A stretch of DNA of 64,000 bases from Streptomyces nigrescens (GTDB lineage Bacteria; Actinomycetota; Actinomycetes; Streptomycetales; Streptomycetaceae). The notes beneath the pieces are model-generated. The model ran no database searches, was not told the origin of the DNA, and saw only the letters and a list, made by a program, of their open reading frames with translations. The stretch spans positions 6,510,001 to 6,574,000 of the forward strand of contig AP026073.1 in the NCBI GenBank assembly GCA_024349765.1, read 5' to 3'. Below, piece by piece: positions 1 to 8,080 of this stretch (its first letter is position 1; every line of letters starts with the position of its first letter). The position numbers and the translations under genes were made by a program.

Positions 1-154
1 CGGAGCCGGACTCGCCGACGATGCCGAGGGCGCGGCCGGGCGCGAGGGAGAAGGAGATCCCGTCGACGGCACGGACGCCGGCCCGGCCGGCCGGGTCGTC
101 GCCGGCCGGGAAGGTGACGGCGAGGTCGGTGACCTCGACCAGGGTGCCGGTCAT
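1..154 (-). CDS. Peptide ABC transporter ATP-binding protein, N-terminal part (cut by window edge)
   Basis: Starts at the ATG at 154 and runs off the left edge. The visible ~51 residues give the usual start of a DppD/OppD-type ATPase: a first beta strand, then A-V-D-G-I-S-F-S-L, and the beginning of the Walker A loop (GESGS) at the very edge. Its ATG overlaps the stop of the upstream permease by 4 bp (ATGA), so it is the fourth gene of the operon that begins at 3871. It should energise import of oligopeptides or a related substrate from the cytoplasmic face. Only the N-terminus is seen, so substrate and a partner DppF cannot be judged. Confidence 0.85.
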   Translation of the reverse strand, partial: MTGTLVEVTDLAVTFPAGDDPAGRAGVRAVDGISFSLAPGRALGIVGESGS

Positions 155-1149
155 GTCAGGGTGACCCTTCGGTCGGCGAGTGCGTAGAGGACGTCGGCGA
201 GGGCGTTGGCGAGGACCACGGCGGTGCCGATGCCGAGGACGGCGCCGACGACCACGGGCAGGTCCACGGTGCGGACGGAGTGGACCAGCAGCTGGCCGAT
301 GCCGGGCAGGCCGAACAGCGTCTCGGTGAGCATCGCGCCGCCGAACATCGTGCCGAGGTCGATGGCGTTGAGCGCGATGACCGGTGGGAGTGCGCCGCGC
401 AGCGCGTGCCGGCCGATGACCGTCCGTTCGGGCAGGCCGTAGGCGCGGAAGGTGCGGATGTGGTCCTCGGCCAGGGTCTCCAGGGTCGAGGAGCGGGTCA
501 GCCGGGCGTATTTGGCGGACTCCAGCAGGGCCAGCGTGGTCCAGGGCAGCAGCAGGTTCCAGGCCCACTGCTCGGGGTCCTCGGTCAGCGGGACGTAGGA
601 CGGGAACGGCAGCCACTGCAGGGTCGCGCAGAAGAGCATCAGCAGCAACAGGCCGGTGATGAAGACCGGGGTGGCGGTGCCGGTGAGGGTGAGCACGGTC
701 AGCACGCGTTCGGTGGTGCCGCCGCGGCGCAGCGCGGACAGCAGTCCGGTGCCGACGCCGAGCAGCAGCCACAGCACCATCGAGCCGAGGGCGAGGGAGG
801 CGGTGACCGGGAGCCGGGCCGCGAGCAGTGCGGTGACCGGCTGGTCGTTCTGGTAGGAGAGGCCGAAGCAGGGGGCGGGGCAGTGCAGCACGCCGGTGCC
901 GGTGGAGTAGTCGCGGCCGGTGACCAGGCCCGCGAGGAAGTGCAGGTACCGGGTCAGGAGGGGTTCGTCCAGGCCGAGTTGGCCGCGTACCTGGTGGAGC
1001 TGTTCGGCGTTGCAGCGCGGTCCGCAGGCGAGTTTCGCGGGGTCGCCGGGCGCGACGTAGAAGAGCAGGTAGACCAGGACGGAGAGCAGGAACAGGACGA
1101 TCAGCGCGCCGCCGAGTTTGCGCAGCAGGTAGCCGGTGGTGCCGGTCAT
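151..1149 (-). CDS. Peptide ABC transporter permease, DppB type
   Basis: 332 residues with an N-terminal membrane helix after a short basic stretch and the family start ..APGDPA... The C-terminal half carries the permease coupling region (E-x-L-A-E-D-H-I-R-T-F-R-A-Y-G) and the LFGLPGIGQLL signature of DppB/OppB proteins. It forms the transmembrane channel with the DppC partner encoded just upstream. Its start codon overlaps that gene's stop (ATGA) and its own stop overlaps the ATPase start. The first extracytoplasmic loop holds two cysteine pairs (C-G-P-R-C and C-P-A-P-C); an equivalent arrangement is in the bldKC-like permease at 60227, so the two are paralogues. Substrate is not evident. 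Confidence 0.93.
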   Translation of the reverse strand: MTGTTGYLLRKLGGALIVLFLLSVLVYLLFYVAPGDPAKLACGPRCNAEQLHQVRGQLGLDEPLLTRYLHFLAGLVTGRDYSTGTGVLHCPAPCFGLSYQNDQPVTALLAARLPVTASLALGSMVLWLLLGVGTGLLSALRRGGTTERVLTVLTLTGTATPVFITGLLLLMLFCATLQWLPFPSYVPLTEDPEQWAWNLLLPWTTLALLESAKYARLTRSSTLETLAEDHIRTFRAYGLPERTVIGRHALRGALPPVIALNAIDLGTMFGGAMLTETLFGLPGIGQLLVHSVRTVDLPVVVGAVLGIGTAVVLANALADVLYALADRRVTLT

Positions 1150-2135
1150 GCGGCGGCTCCCTTCGGGATCCGCCCGGCGGGGGCCGCCGGTGTGCCGCGG
1201 GAGCCGTCGCGGGTGCCGACCCGCAGCCGGGAGCGTTCGCGGGGGTCGAGCGCGGCGCGGACCGCGTCGCCGAGCACGGTGAAGGCGAGGACGGTCGCGA
1301 ACAGGCAGGCCGCGGGGAGCAGGACGTACAGCGGGTCGGCGCGGAACCAGGTGGTGGCGGTGGAGAGCATCTGTCCCCAGGAGGCGGTGGGCGGTTTGAC
1401 GCCGATGCCCAGGAAGGACAGGGAGGCCTCGGCGACGATGTTGGTGGGGACGAGGATCGCGGCGTAGGTGATCACGGGTGCGGCGAGCGCGGGCAGGAGT
1501 TCCCGGCGGGCGACCCGGGCGGGCCGCCAGCCGGCCAGCCGGGCGGCGGCGACGTGGTCGAGCTTCTTCAGCGACAGCGTCTGGGCGCGCACGACCCGTG
1601 CGGTGCCGCCCCAGTTGAGCAGGCCGATGACGATGATCAGCAGCAGCGGGCGGGGGAAGCCGGCCGGGACGACGGCGGTCAGCGCGACGCCGAGGACGAG
1701 CATCGGCAGCGCGACCATGACGTCGGTGAGGCGGGACAGCACGGTGTCGAGGAGCCGGCTGCCGAAGCCGGCGGCCAGCCCGATCGTGACGCCGGTCAGG
1801 ACCTGGACGGCGGTGGCGCCGAGGGCGACGAGCAGGGAGATCTGCGCGCCGTGCAGGAGCCGGACGAACAGGTCGCGGCCGGTGCCCGGTTCGACGCCGA
1901 GCCAGTGGTCGGCGCTGATCCCGCCGTACGCGCCGGTGGGCATGCCGCCGCGGGCCGAGTCGATCAGTGCGTCGTGGTACGTGGTGGCGTCCTGGCCTTC
2001 GAGCGCCGCGAGCAGCGGCGCGCCGAGGGCGAGCAGGACGAGGACGGTGAGGACGGCGGCGGCCGCGACGGCCGACGGGCGGGCGCGCAGCCGCCGCCAC
2101 ACACCGGTTTCCCGGGTGGTTCGTCGCTGTGTCAC
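1146..2135 (-). CDS. Peptide ABC transporter permease, DppC type
   Basis: 329 residues from a GTG at 2135. It has the OppC/DppC N-terminal layout (cytoplasmic basic tail, one helix, a long extracytoplasmic loop with HWLGVEPGTGRDLFVRLLHG) followed by about five more helices. The conserved EAA loop (AARLAGWRPARVARRELLP) and the SFLGIGVKPPTASWG signature are present. The start overlaps the stop of the binding-protein gene (GTGA), showing translational coupling within the operon. It pairs with the DppB-type permease downstream. Same family as the product of 57141-58175. Confidence 0.93.
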   Translation of the reverse strand: MTQRRTTRETGVWRRLRARPSAVAAAAVLTVLVLLALGAPLLAALEGQDATTYHDALIDSARGGMPTGAYGGISADHWLGVEPGTGRDLFVRLLHGAQISLLVALGATAVQVLTGVTIGLAAGFGSRLLDTVLSRLTDVMVALPMLVLGVALTAVVPAGFPRPLLLIIVIGLLNWGGTARVVRAQTLSLKKLDHVAAARLAGWRPARVARRELLPALAAPVITYAAILVPTNIVAEASLSFLGIGVKPPTASWGQMLSTATTWFRADPLYVLLPAACLFATVLAFTVLGDAVRAALDPRERSRLRVGTRDGSRGTPAAPAGRIPKGAAA

Positions 2136-3871
2136 TTGACCGCGACCTGCGAGATGTCGAGCACGCCGTCCCAGTCGCTGATCACGATGTTCTTGACGTC
2201 CTTGCCGTAGAGCCGCTTGTAGACGGGGTGGAACAGCGGGACGGACAGCGCCTTCTCGCCGATCTTCTTGTCCAGGGCGCCCCAGCGCCGGGCCGCCGCG
2301 TCCAGGTCGGTGAGCTTGTTGATCTCGTCGATCTCGTGGTTGACGGCGGGGTCGTCGAGCTGGGCGTGGTTGAAGTTGTAGGCGTCCTTGACGATCTGCC
2401 GGCCGTCGAAGATCGGCGCGAGGAACGGGCCGCCGGAGGGCCAGTCGGCGCCCCAGTGGCCGATGAACAGGCCGGGCTCGTCCTTGATGCTGTGGGTCTT
2501 GTCCTTGTAGTCGTTGTCCTCCAGGCCGGCCAGCTTGACGGTGATGCCGGCCTTCGCAAGCGCTTCCTGGACGGCGGTGGCGACCTCGGGGCTGGTCTCG
2601 AAGTTCTTGGCGGTGGAGTGGGTCAGGGTGAGCGTGAGCCCGTTCTTGTAACCCGCTTCCTTCAGCAGTTCCTTGGCCTTTGCCGGATTTCCGGTCCTTC
2701 CGGCCGGGAACGGGTCGTAGGGCGTGTAGCCGAAGGATTTCTGGGGCGGCAGGAAAGTGGTGGCGGATTCGGCGAGGGAGGAGCCGCCGGCCGCGTTGAT
2801 GACGCTCTGCCGGTTGACGGCGTAGGAAATCGCCTGGCGCACCTTGGGGTTGCCGAAGGGCTTCACCTTCGGGTTGAAGGCGAGGTAAGTGGTGTAGCCG
2901 AAGTGGCCGGTGCCGACCCGCTTCCGGAGTTCCTTGTCGTTGCCGATCTGGGCGAGTTCGGCCGGTCCGAGATTGGTGTCGGTGGTGACCGCGGCGGCGT
3001 CCGCGCCCGAGCCGGTGGACAGTCGCTGGTTGATGACCGAGGAGTCGAGTCCGGAGCGCACGTCGACGGTGTCGGGGTAGGCGTGGCGTTCCTCGTCGGT
3101 CTTCTGCGACCAGTTCTCGTTGCGCTCAAGGACGACGTGTTCGCCGTCCCCGGTGTTCTTGACGACCTTGTACGGGCCGGAGGAGACGGGGTGCTCCTCG
3201 TATTTCGTGCCGGTGTCCTTCTTGCGCGGTACGGGGGCGAACTGGGTCTGCGTGGCCAGCAGCGGGAATTCGCCCTCGGGCTTGCGGAGGTGGAAGACGA
3301 GGGTTTTCGCGTCGGGCGTCTCGATGGACTTCAGGCCGTCCGGGGACTTGTCCTTGTACGGGCCCTGGTATTTCTCGCCGCCGACCAGCCAGTCCCGCAA
3401 ATAGGGCGCGCCGCCGGAGAGTTCTGGGGCGAAGGACCGCTCGATGCCGTATTTGATGTCGGCGCTGGTGATCGGGGAGCCGTCCTCGAACTTCAGGCCG
3501 TCCTTGAGGGTGTAGGTCCACACCGTGGCGTTCTTGCTGGGGCGGCCGGTGTCGGTGGCGAGGTCCGGTACGGCCTTGGCGCCGGCCGCGCCGTTCTCGC
3601 GGTTGCGGGTGGTCAGCGTGCGGAAGACCAGGCTGGGGACCTTGCCGCCGCCGGAGGTGTAGAGCCGCGCCGGGTCGAAGTTGGTCTGCGGTTCGGAGTT
3701 GAGGACGGTGAGGGTGCCGCCCTTGTGCGGGGTGGCTCCGGCTCCGCCGTCGGCGCTGCTGTCCTTGGGCCCGCAGGCGGTCACGCCGCCGGCGAGGAGG
3801 ACGACGGCCGCGGCCGCGGCCACTCTGCGGGCGGGGACGGGAAGATGACGGGAACGGGCCGGCTCGGCCAT
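2132..3871 (-). CDS. Peptide ABC transporter substrate-binding lipoprotein (SBP_bac_5)
   Basis: 579 residues from the ATG at 3871, which has a GAAAGG ribosome-binding site about 11 bases upstream; an in-frame upstream GTG at 3934 would add a poor N-terminus. Residues 1-33 form a lipoprotein signal peptide ending in V-T-A-C (Cys33). The rest is a family 5 solute-binding fold, with WTYTLKDGLKFEDG and S-S-G-P-Y-K-V typical of DppA/OppA proteins. It captures substrate outside the membrane for the permeases downstream. First structural gene of the operon; about 195 bp upstream lies a candidate leader ORF. Distantly similar to the lipoprotein at 58285. Confidence 0.93.
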   Translation of the reverse strand: MAEPARSRHLPVPARRVAAAAAVVLLAGGVTACGPKDSSADGGAGATPHKGGTLTVLNSEPQTNFDPARLYTSGGGKVPSLVFRTLTTRNRENGAAGAKAVPDLATDTGRPSKNATVWTYTLKDGLKFEDGSPITSADIKYGIERSFAPELSGGAPYLRDWLVGGEKYQGPYKDKSPDGLKSIETPDAKTLVFHLRKPEGEFPLLATQTQFAPVPRKKDTGTKYEEHPVSSGPYKVVKNTGDGEHVVLERNENWSQKTDEERHAYPDTVDVRSGLDSSVINQRLSTGSGADAAAVTTDTNLGPAELAQIGNDKELRKRVGTGHFGYTTYLAFNPKVKPFGNPKVRQAISYAVNRQSVINAAGGSSLAESATTFLPPQKSFGYTPYDPFPAGRTGNPAKAKELLKEAGYKNGLTLTLTHSTAKNFETSPEVATAVQEALAKAGITVKLAGLEDNDYKDKTHSIKDEPGLFIGHWGADWPSGGPFLAPIFDGRQIVKDAYNFNHAQLDDPAVNHEIDEINKLTDLDAAARRWGALDKKIGEKALSVPLFHPVYKRLYGKDVKNIVISDWDGVLDISQVAVK

Positions 3872-4269
3872 GACGGGGGTGCCTTTCGCAGCGGGGCACC
3901 CGCAGGGGGCGGCGGCCGGGGTACGTGGGCGCACGAGGCCGCCCCTGCGGATGCGTTACGGGAGGTGCTCACGGCATGCGGGCATGAGGGCATGCCGTGA
4001 AGGACGCGTTCACGCGGGGAAGTGCCCCGGTCCGGAGGCGGCGCCTCTACGGAACCGGGTGGGCCTCAGCGACAGTCGATGTCGGCCACGGACTGCACGG
4101 ACACGCCGATCAGCGCCAGCTCGATGGCGGCGTGGTCGGTGGTGTGGCGGTGCGGCATGCGCAGATGATGGAACGGAAGTTCGCATCCTGGCAAGGCGTC
4201 TCACGATGAGAGACACCTCGTCTCAGCCGCGCGGCCGGCGCACCACGCCCGGCCGTCCCGCGCACCCGC
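3872..4269. other. Intergenic region between transporter operon and DUF3152 gene
   Basis: About 400 bp upstream of the minus-strand transporter operon and downstream of the DUF3152 gene. Apart from the 30-codon candidate at 4066-4158 and the ribosome-binding site of the binding-protein gene (complement of 3882-3887), I see no convincing gene. A promoter for the transporter should lie at about 4160-4210 if the leader ORF is transcribed. The segment 3961-3996 holds a short inverted pair around GGCATG..CATGCC with no T-run. Confidence 0.4.
4066..4158 (-). CDS. Candidate 30-codon leader peptide upstream of the ABC operon
   Basis: Reading the minus strand, an ATG at 4158 opens 30 codons ending at TGA 4066, with a His-rich start (M-P-H-R-H-T-T-D-H), a middle E-L-A-L-I-G-V-S-V and the end V-A-D-I-D-C-R. 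Codon third positions are strongly G/C, as expected for real streptomycete coding sequence. It lies alone in the gap between DUF3152 and the binding-protein gene, on the same strand as the transporter and about 195 bp upstream of it. The D-I-D-C-R end loosely recalls the H-V-D-L-C-R-type ends of actinobacterial cysteine-responsive leader peptides, but the match is weak and no clear ribosome-binding site is visible. Existence is inferred. Confidence 0.45.
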   Translation of the reverse strand: MPHRHTTDHAAIELALIGVSVQSVADIDCR

Positions 4270-5721
4270 TCAGCGCGCGGTGGGATACGGCCAGGAGTTG
4301 GGCCGGCAGGTCACGCCGTCCGTGGTCAGGAACTTCGTCTGCTGCATCATCACCGGGGCGAGCGCGCCCTGCCGGGTGCAGGCCTCGTGGTTGTGCCCGA
4401 GCCGGTGGCCGACCTCGTGGTTGATCAGCATCTGGCGGTAGGCGTGCATCTTGTCGGGCCCGTAGGTCTTGGCGCCCTGCGCCCACCGGTAGGCATTGAT
4501 CATGACCCGGTCGGTGGCCGCCGAGTCGCAGGAGACGTTCTCCTCGTACGTGTCGAGACCGGACTTGGCGCACCACTTCGCGGTGGTCCCCGGGCTGGCG
4601 AGGGTGATCACGAAGTCGGCCGGGCCGGAGGCCACGCGCTGGAACGTCCGCTGTCCGCCGTGCGCCCAACTCCGGTCGTCGTTCAGGGTCTTGTGCACCG
4701 CCTCGGCGAAGAGCGCGCCGTCCAGCGGCAGTCCCTCCTCGATGTCGACGCGGTAGCGCATCACCTTGCCGCGGCCGGGCGCCTCGGCGGCCCCGCCGAC
4801 CGGCTTGAAGCGTCCGCTCGCGGTGAGGTGCGCGTCCAGCGGGAAGGCCTGCGCCATCTGCTCGTCGTAGCCGGCGGGCTTGGCGTCCTGGGTGGGCCGG
4901 GAGTGCGACCGCGAGGCCTCGTCACCGGCCGCGTCGGTACGGTCGTTGCCGCTGCGCGGCTGCGGGTCGCCGCCGTCCTTGTGCTGCTCGGCGACCTGGC
5001 CGGCGATGACGACGGCGAGCACGGTGGTGACCGCGGCGGCCGCCGCGCCGGTGAATGTCCGGCCCTTGCCGCCCTTCCGGGCGCCGTGCCGCGCCTCGTC
5101 GAAGGCGGCGTCCGCGCCCGCCGGGAAGTCGTCGTCCCGGAAGTCCTCGTCGGGGCCGCGGTCCGCCGGCCCGGCGGGCTCCGGCACCCGTGCGCCGACC
5201 GCCTCCGCCCGTCCGTACGCCACGGATCCGGCGGGCGTACGGACGGCGCCGGGCGCACCGGCCCGGAACACATCGTCGTCGGCGCCGTCCGCGTCGAGAG
5301 CGTCACCGGGACCGTCCGGCCGCCGGGGGAACGGCCGCGCGTCGAAGGCGTCCACGTAGTCCCGCCGCGGGCCGGACCCGGTGCCCGGTACGGCCATCGG
5401 CGGTGCGCCGGCCATCTCCGCGCGCGGCCGGGGAATCCGCGGCGCGGCCTGCCCGGGCATCCCGGGCGCGGTCCGACCGGGCGCCCCGGGCGTCATCGGG
5501 GACGCCGGCACACCCGGGAACGCGCCCCAGGCACCGCCCGGTTCGCGCTGTTCGGGGTGGCCGCCGCGGACCGTGTCGCCCCCGGCCGGCTCGCGCCGGC
5601 GGCGCCCCGGACCGGGCCCCGGGGCCGGTGCCCGGCCGGCCGGCGGAACGTGGCCGGGCGGCACCGCGGACTGCGAGGGGTCTTCGGCCTCCGGCCGGTC
5701 TCGGCGGCTATGACGTCCCAC
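4270..5721 (-). CDS. DUF3152 protein: membrane-anchored, zincin-like
   Basis: 483 residues. A long Pro/Gly/Asp-rich N-terminal region (about 1-210) is followed by one membrane helix (FTGAAAAAVTTVLAVVIAG) and an extracytoplasmic C-terminal DUF3152 domain. That domain ends with HEVGHRLGHNH at 435-445, a full HExxHxxGxxH zinc-protease motif of the metzincin type, and contains four well-spaced cysteines. It is therefore probably an outward-facing metalloprotease or a relative; no substrate is known to me. It starts 8 bp after the alpha/beta hydrolase gene on the same strand, so the two are co-transcribed. Neighbourhood (TetR, DUF3107, helicase) matches mycobacterial Rv3207c. Confidence 0.88.
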   Translation of the reverse strand: MGRHSRRDRPEAEDPSQSAVPPGHVPPAGRAPAPGPGPGRRRREPAGGDTVRGGHPEQREPGGAWGAFPGVPASPMTPGAPGRTAPGMPGQAAPRIPRPRAEMAGAPPMAVPGTGSGPRRDYVDAFDARPFPRRPDGPGDALDADGADDDVFRAGAPGAVRTPAGSVAYGRAEAVGARVPEPAGPADRGPDEDFRDDDFPAGADAAFDEARHGARKGGKGRTFTGAAAAAVTTVLAVVIAGQVAEQHKDGGDPQPRSGNDRTDAAGDEASRSHSRPTQDAKPAGYDEQMAQAFPLDAHLTASGRFKPVGGAAEAPGRGKVMRYRVDIEEGLPLDGALFAEAVHKTLNDDRSWAHGGQRTFQRVASGPADFVITLASPGTTAKWCAKSGLDTYEENVSCDSAATDRVMINAYRWAQGAKTYGPDKMHAYRQMLINHEVGHRLGHNHEACTRQGALAPVMMQQTKFLTTDGVTCRPNSWPYPTAR

Positions 5722-5729
5722 GGGGCGTG

Positions 5730-6749
5730 TCAGCTCCTGCCCGGATCAGCGGTCACTTCGGTCATCTCGGAATCGAGCAGCTCGCGGACGGCGCGCGCCA
5801 CCGCCTCCGGGTACTCCATCATCGCCACGTGCCCCGCCTCCGGCAGTGTCAGCAGCCGCGAACCGCGGAACGCCGCGGCCGCCCGCCGGGCCATCCGGAG
5901 GGAGACCAGGCGGTCGCGTCCACCGTAGACGAGAAGGGTGGGGGCGAGCACGCGTTCGGCCTGACGCCACAAATTGTGCTGCCCGCCGAGCGTGTACGCG
6001 TTCACCAGCGCCCGCGCCGAACGCTCCATCACCTCCCAGAAATAAGGGAGTTCGAGCCGCCGGGCGTACTCCGCGGCCGCGGTGTCGAACCCTTCCGGAG
6101 TCACCCTTGCGGGATCGCCGTAACACAGCGACAGCACCTCGCGGGTGCGGCGCTCGGCGGTCCAGTCCTGGGTGAGCCGGGCGAAGAGGGTGGCGACGCC
6201 GGGGACGGCGAGCAGTGCGGTGGGCACGGCCGTGCGCTGCGGCCGCAGCTCGGGCAGGGCCGGCGAGATCAGCGTCAGGGTGCGGACCAGGTCCGGCCGG
6301 GCGGCCGCCACGCGGGTGGCCGTCGTGCCGCCCATGGAGTTGCCGATGAGGTGGACCGGGCCGCGGCCGGCCGCGTCGAGGTGCCGGATCACCGCGCGGG
6401 CCTGCGCGGAGACGGAGTAGTTGCCGTCGCCCGGCGGCGGGGAGTGCCCGAAGCCGGGCAGGTCCAGCGCCTCGCCGTCCAGCCGGTCGGCGAGCAGCGG
6501 CATCAGCTCCGACCAGTTCCGCGAGGAGCCGCCGAGGCCGTGGACGTAGAGCGCGGGCTCGCGGTCCCGGGGCGCCCCCGCCGTGCCGTCGACGCGTCCT
6601 TCGGGCCGCCCCTCCGGCGCCCGTACGGTGAGCGTCAGGCCCGGGAGGTTCACGGTGCGCACCGCCTCCGCCGCGCCGGGCCGACCAGGGCCGGCGGGGG
6701 GCACCGGGAGGGCGGTGGTCGCGGTGTCCGGCGACTCGGTCGAAGACAT
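5730..6749 (-). CDS. Alpha/beta hydrolase
   Basis: 339 residues from the ATG at 6749. It shows the oxyanion-loop segment HGLGGSSRNW (70-79), the nucleophile elbow G-N-S-M-G with Ser138, an acidic residue in VYGGRDRLV and the final catalytic His in EAGHVAMMEYP, which together make a complete hydrolase triad. No signal peptide; a soluble esterase/peptidase-like enzyme of unknown substrate. First gene of a two-gene operon with the DUF3152 protein, divergent from the small acidic protein and TetR gene. A palindrome at 6785-6804 lies in the shared promoter region. Confidence 0.88.
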   Translation of the reverse strand: MSSTESPDTATTALPVPPAGPGRPGAAEAVRTVNLPGLTLTVRAPEGRPEGRVDGTAGAPRDREPALYVHGLGGSSRNWSELMPLLADRLDGEALDLPGFGHSPPPGDGNYSVSAQARAVIRHLDAAGRGPVHLIGNSMGGTTATRVAAARPDLVRTLTLISPALPELRPQRTAVPTALLAVPGVATLFARLTQDWTAERRTREVLSLCYGDPARVTPEGFDTAAAEYARRLELPYFWEVMERSARALVNAYTLGGQHNLWRQAERVLAPTLLVYGGRDRLVSLRMARRAAAAFRGSRLLTLPEAGHVAMMEYPEAVARAVRELLDSEMTEVTADPGRS

Positions 6750-6784
6750 GGGGTCGATGTTACGAGACGATCACACCCCCGATC

Positions 6785-6804
6785 GTGTGTTCGCGGTCAC
6801 ACAC
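6785..6804. promoter_or_regulatory. Palindrome GTGTGT-N8-ACACAC in divergent promoter region
   Basis: Perfect 6-bp arms at 6785-6790 and 6799-6804 separated by 8 bp, with a further CACAC at 6772-6776 that could pair with the left arm. It sits 36 bp upstream of the hydrolase start and about 125 bp before the small acidic gene. Size and symmetry fit an operator for a TetR-like dimer, and a TetR gene lies 500 bp away, but the link is inference only. Confidence 0.4.
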
Positions 6805-6930
6805 CGCATCGCGCCGTCGCGGCCGCTCTCCTACGCTCGTAGGCAGGGGGGCGGCCGCCCCGGCTGCTTTCCTGCCAGGCACCAGCCGACCCAGCGAGCA
6901 CGCGAGGCAGCACCGAGAAAGGCAGCGATC

Positions 6931-7149
6931 ATGCGTGTCGACCCGACCGACCCGGACACTTTCGTGGACGACAGCGACACCGCCGAATTCGACGTGGAGG
7001 CGCCGGAGGCGGACGCCCAGGAGCAGTACGCCGATCTCGCACAGGAGCGCGACGAGGCACTGAACGGCATCGACCCGGACGCCGCGAACGAGGCGGACGT
7101 CGCCGAGCAGGCCCGGGTCGTCGAGCTCAACGAAGACGAATACCGATGA
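6931..7149 (+). CDS. Small acidic conserved protein (72 aa)
   Basis: Start at ATG 6931 with GAGAAAGG at 6915-6922, a good ribosome-binding site. The product is strongly acidic (many Asp/Glu, runs such as D-P-D-T-F-V-D-D-S-D), with no cysteines, membrane segments or recognisable domain, and probably largely disordered or helical. It precedes a TetR regulator on the same strand by about 150 bp and diverges from the hydrolase-DUF3152 operon. I do not recognise a function; conservation of small acidic ORFs at this place in streptomycetes is my impression only. Confidence 0.75.
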   Translation: MRVDPTDPDTFVDDSDTAEFDVEAPEADAQEQYADLAQERDEALNGIDPDAANEADVAEQARVVELNEDEYR

Positions 7150-7297
7150 CCTGGGGCGTTATGTCGCATTGGCGCGGCGGGGCCGGAGAAAGATTCTCGG
7201 CCCGGACCGCGCACAGCCGGGTTACCCAAAAGTACGATGGCGGGCGCGGTGCACCACCTTGTACTGGCCGCGTAGGGAACGATTTCTGGGAGGCAGC

Positions 7298-7939
7298 GTG
7301 AGCGCCATCGAGCAGACCGAGGCGGCGCGCCCGCGGGGCACACGCCTGCCACGCCGCGCCCGGCGGAACCAGCTTCTGGGCGCGGCCCAGGAGGTTTTCG
7401 TCGCACAGGGCTACCACGCCGCGGCCATGGACGACATCGCCGAGCGGGCCGGCGTCAGCAAGCCGGTGCTCTACCAGCACTTCCCGGGGAAGCTGGAGCT
7501 CTACCTCGCGCTGCTGGACCAGCACTGCGAGGCGCTGCTGCACTCGGTGCGTTCGGCGCTGGAGTCGACCACCGACAACAAGCAGCGGGTCGCGGCGACG
7601 ATGGACGCCTACTTCGCGTACGTCGAGGACCCGGGCGGCGCCTTCCGGCTGGTCTTCGAGTCGGACCTGACCAACGAGCCGGCGGTCCGCGAGCGGGTGG
7701 ACAAGGTGTCGCTGGAGTGCGCCGAGGCCATAAGCGCGGTGATCGCCGAGGACACCGGCCTGTCGCAGGACGAGTCGATGCTGCTGGCGGTGGGCCTGGG
7801 CGGGGTCTCCCAGGTGGTGGCGCGGTACTGGCTCTCCTCCGGGAGCACGGTCCCGCGGGACACCGCGGTGGCCCTGCTGACCTCGCTCGCCTGGAAGGGC
7901 ATCGCCGGCTTCCCGCTGCACGGCAGCGACACGCACTGA
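7298..7939 (+). CDS. TetR family transcriptional regulator
   Basis: 213 residues from GTG 7298, chosen because GGGAGG at 7288-7293 lies just upstream; an in-frame ATG at 7169 has no site. The N-terminus has a typical TetR helix-turn-helix (A-A-Q-E-V-F ... M-D-D-I-A-E-R-A-G-V-S-K-P-V-L-Y-Q-H-F), followed by an all-helical ligand domain. Probably a repressor of its own or neighbouring genes. Position between DUF3152/hydrolase and DUF3107 corresponds to Rv3208 in mycobacteria. Ligand unknown. Confidence 0.92.
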   Translation: MSAIEQTEAARPRGTRLPRRARRNQLLGAAQEVFVAQGYHAAAMDDIAERAGVSKPVLYQHFPGKLELYLALLDQHCEALLHSVRSALESTTDNKQRVAATMDAYFAYVEDPGGAFRLVFESDLTNEPAVRERVDKVSLECAEAISAVIAEDTGLSQDESMLLAVGLGGVSQVVARYWLSSGSTVPRDTAVALLTSLAWKGIAGFPLHGSDTH

Positions 7940-8032
7940 CCCTGTTCGCTGCGGGCGTGGTCCACGGCGTCCTGTGCGTCCCCGTACCGGGCTAATGTGT
8001 GCTGCGTACGGCGTGGATGACCGTGCATCCTC

Positions 8033-8059
8033 CCCCCAGCGGTGCTGGGGGACCCCCAG
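8033..8059. repeat. Streptomycete C-run hairpin (CCCCCAGC..GCTGGGGG..CCCCCAG)
   Basis: CCCCCAGC at 8033-8040 pairs perfectly with GCTGGGGG at 8044-8051, and a second CCCCCAG follows at 8053-8059. This hairpin-plus-ACCCCCA arrangement is a frequent intergenic element in Streptomyces genomes. Here it sits directly before the ribosome-binding site of the DUF3107 gene and could separate its transcription from the TetR gene. Confidence 0.6.
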
Positions 8060-8080
8060 ATCGTCGGAGGGACAAAAGCC

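Noticed and set aside
280-1467. Long open frames on the plus strand opposite the left transporter genes
   Set aside because: They are Gln/Gly/Ala/Arg-rich and antisense to clear ABC permeases; typical reading-frame shadows of GC-rich coding DNA.
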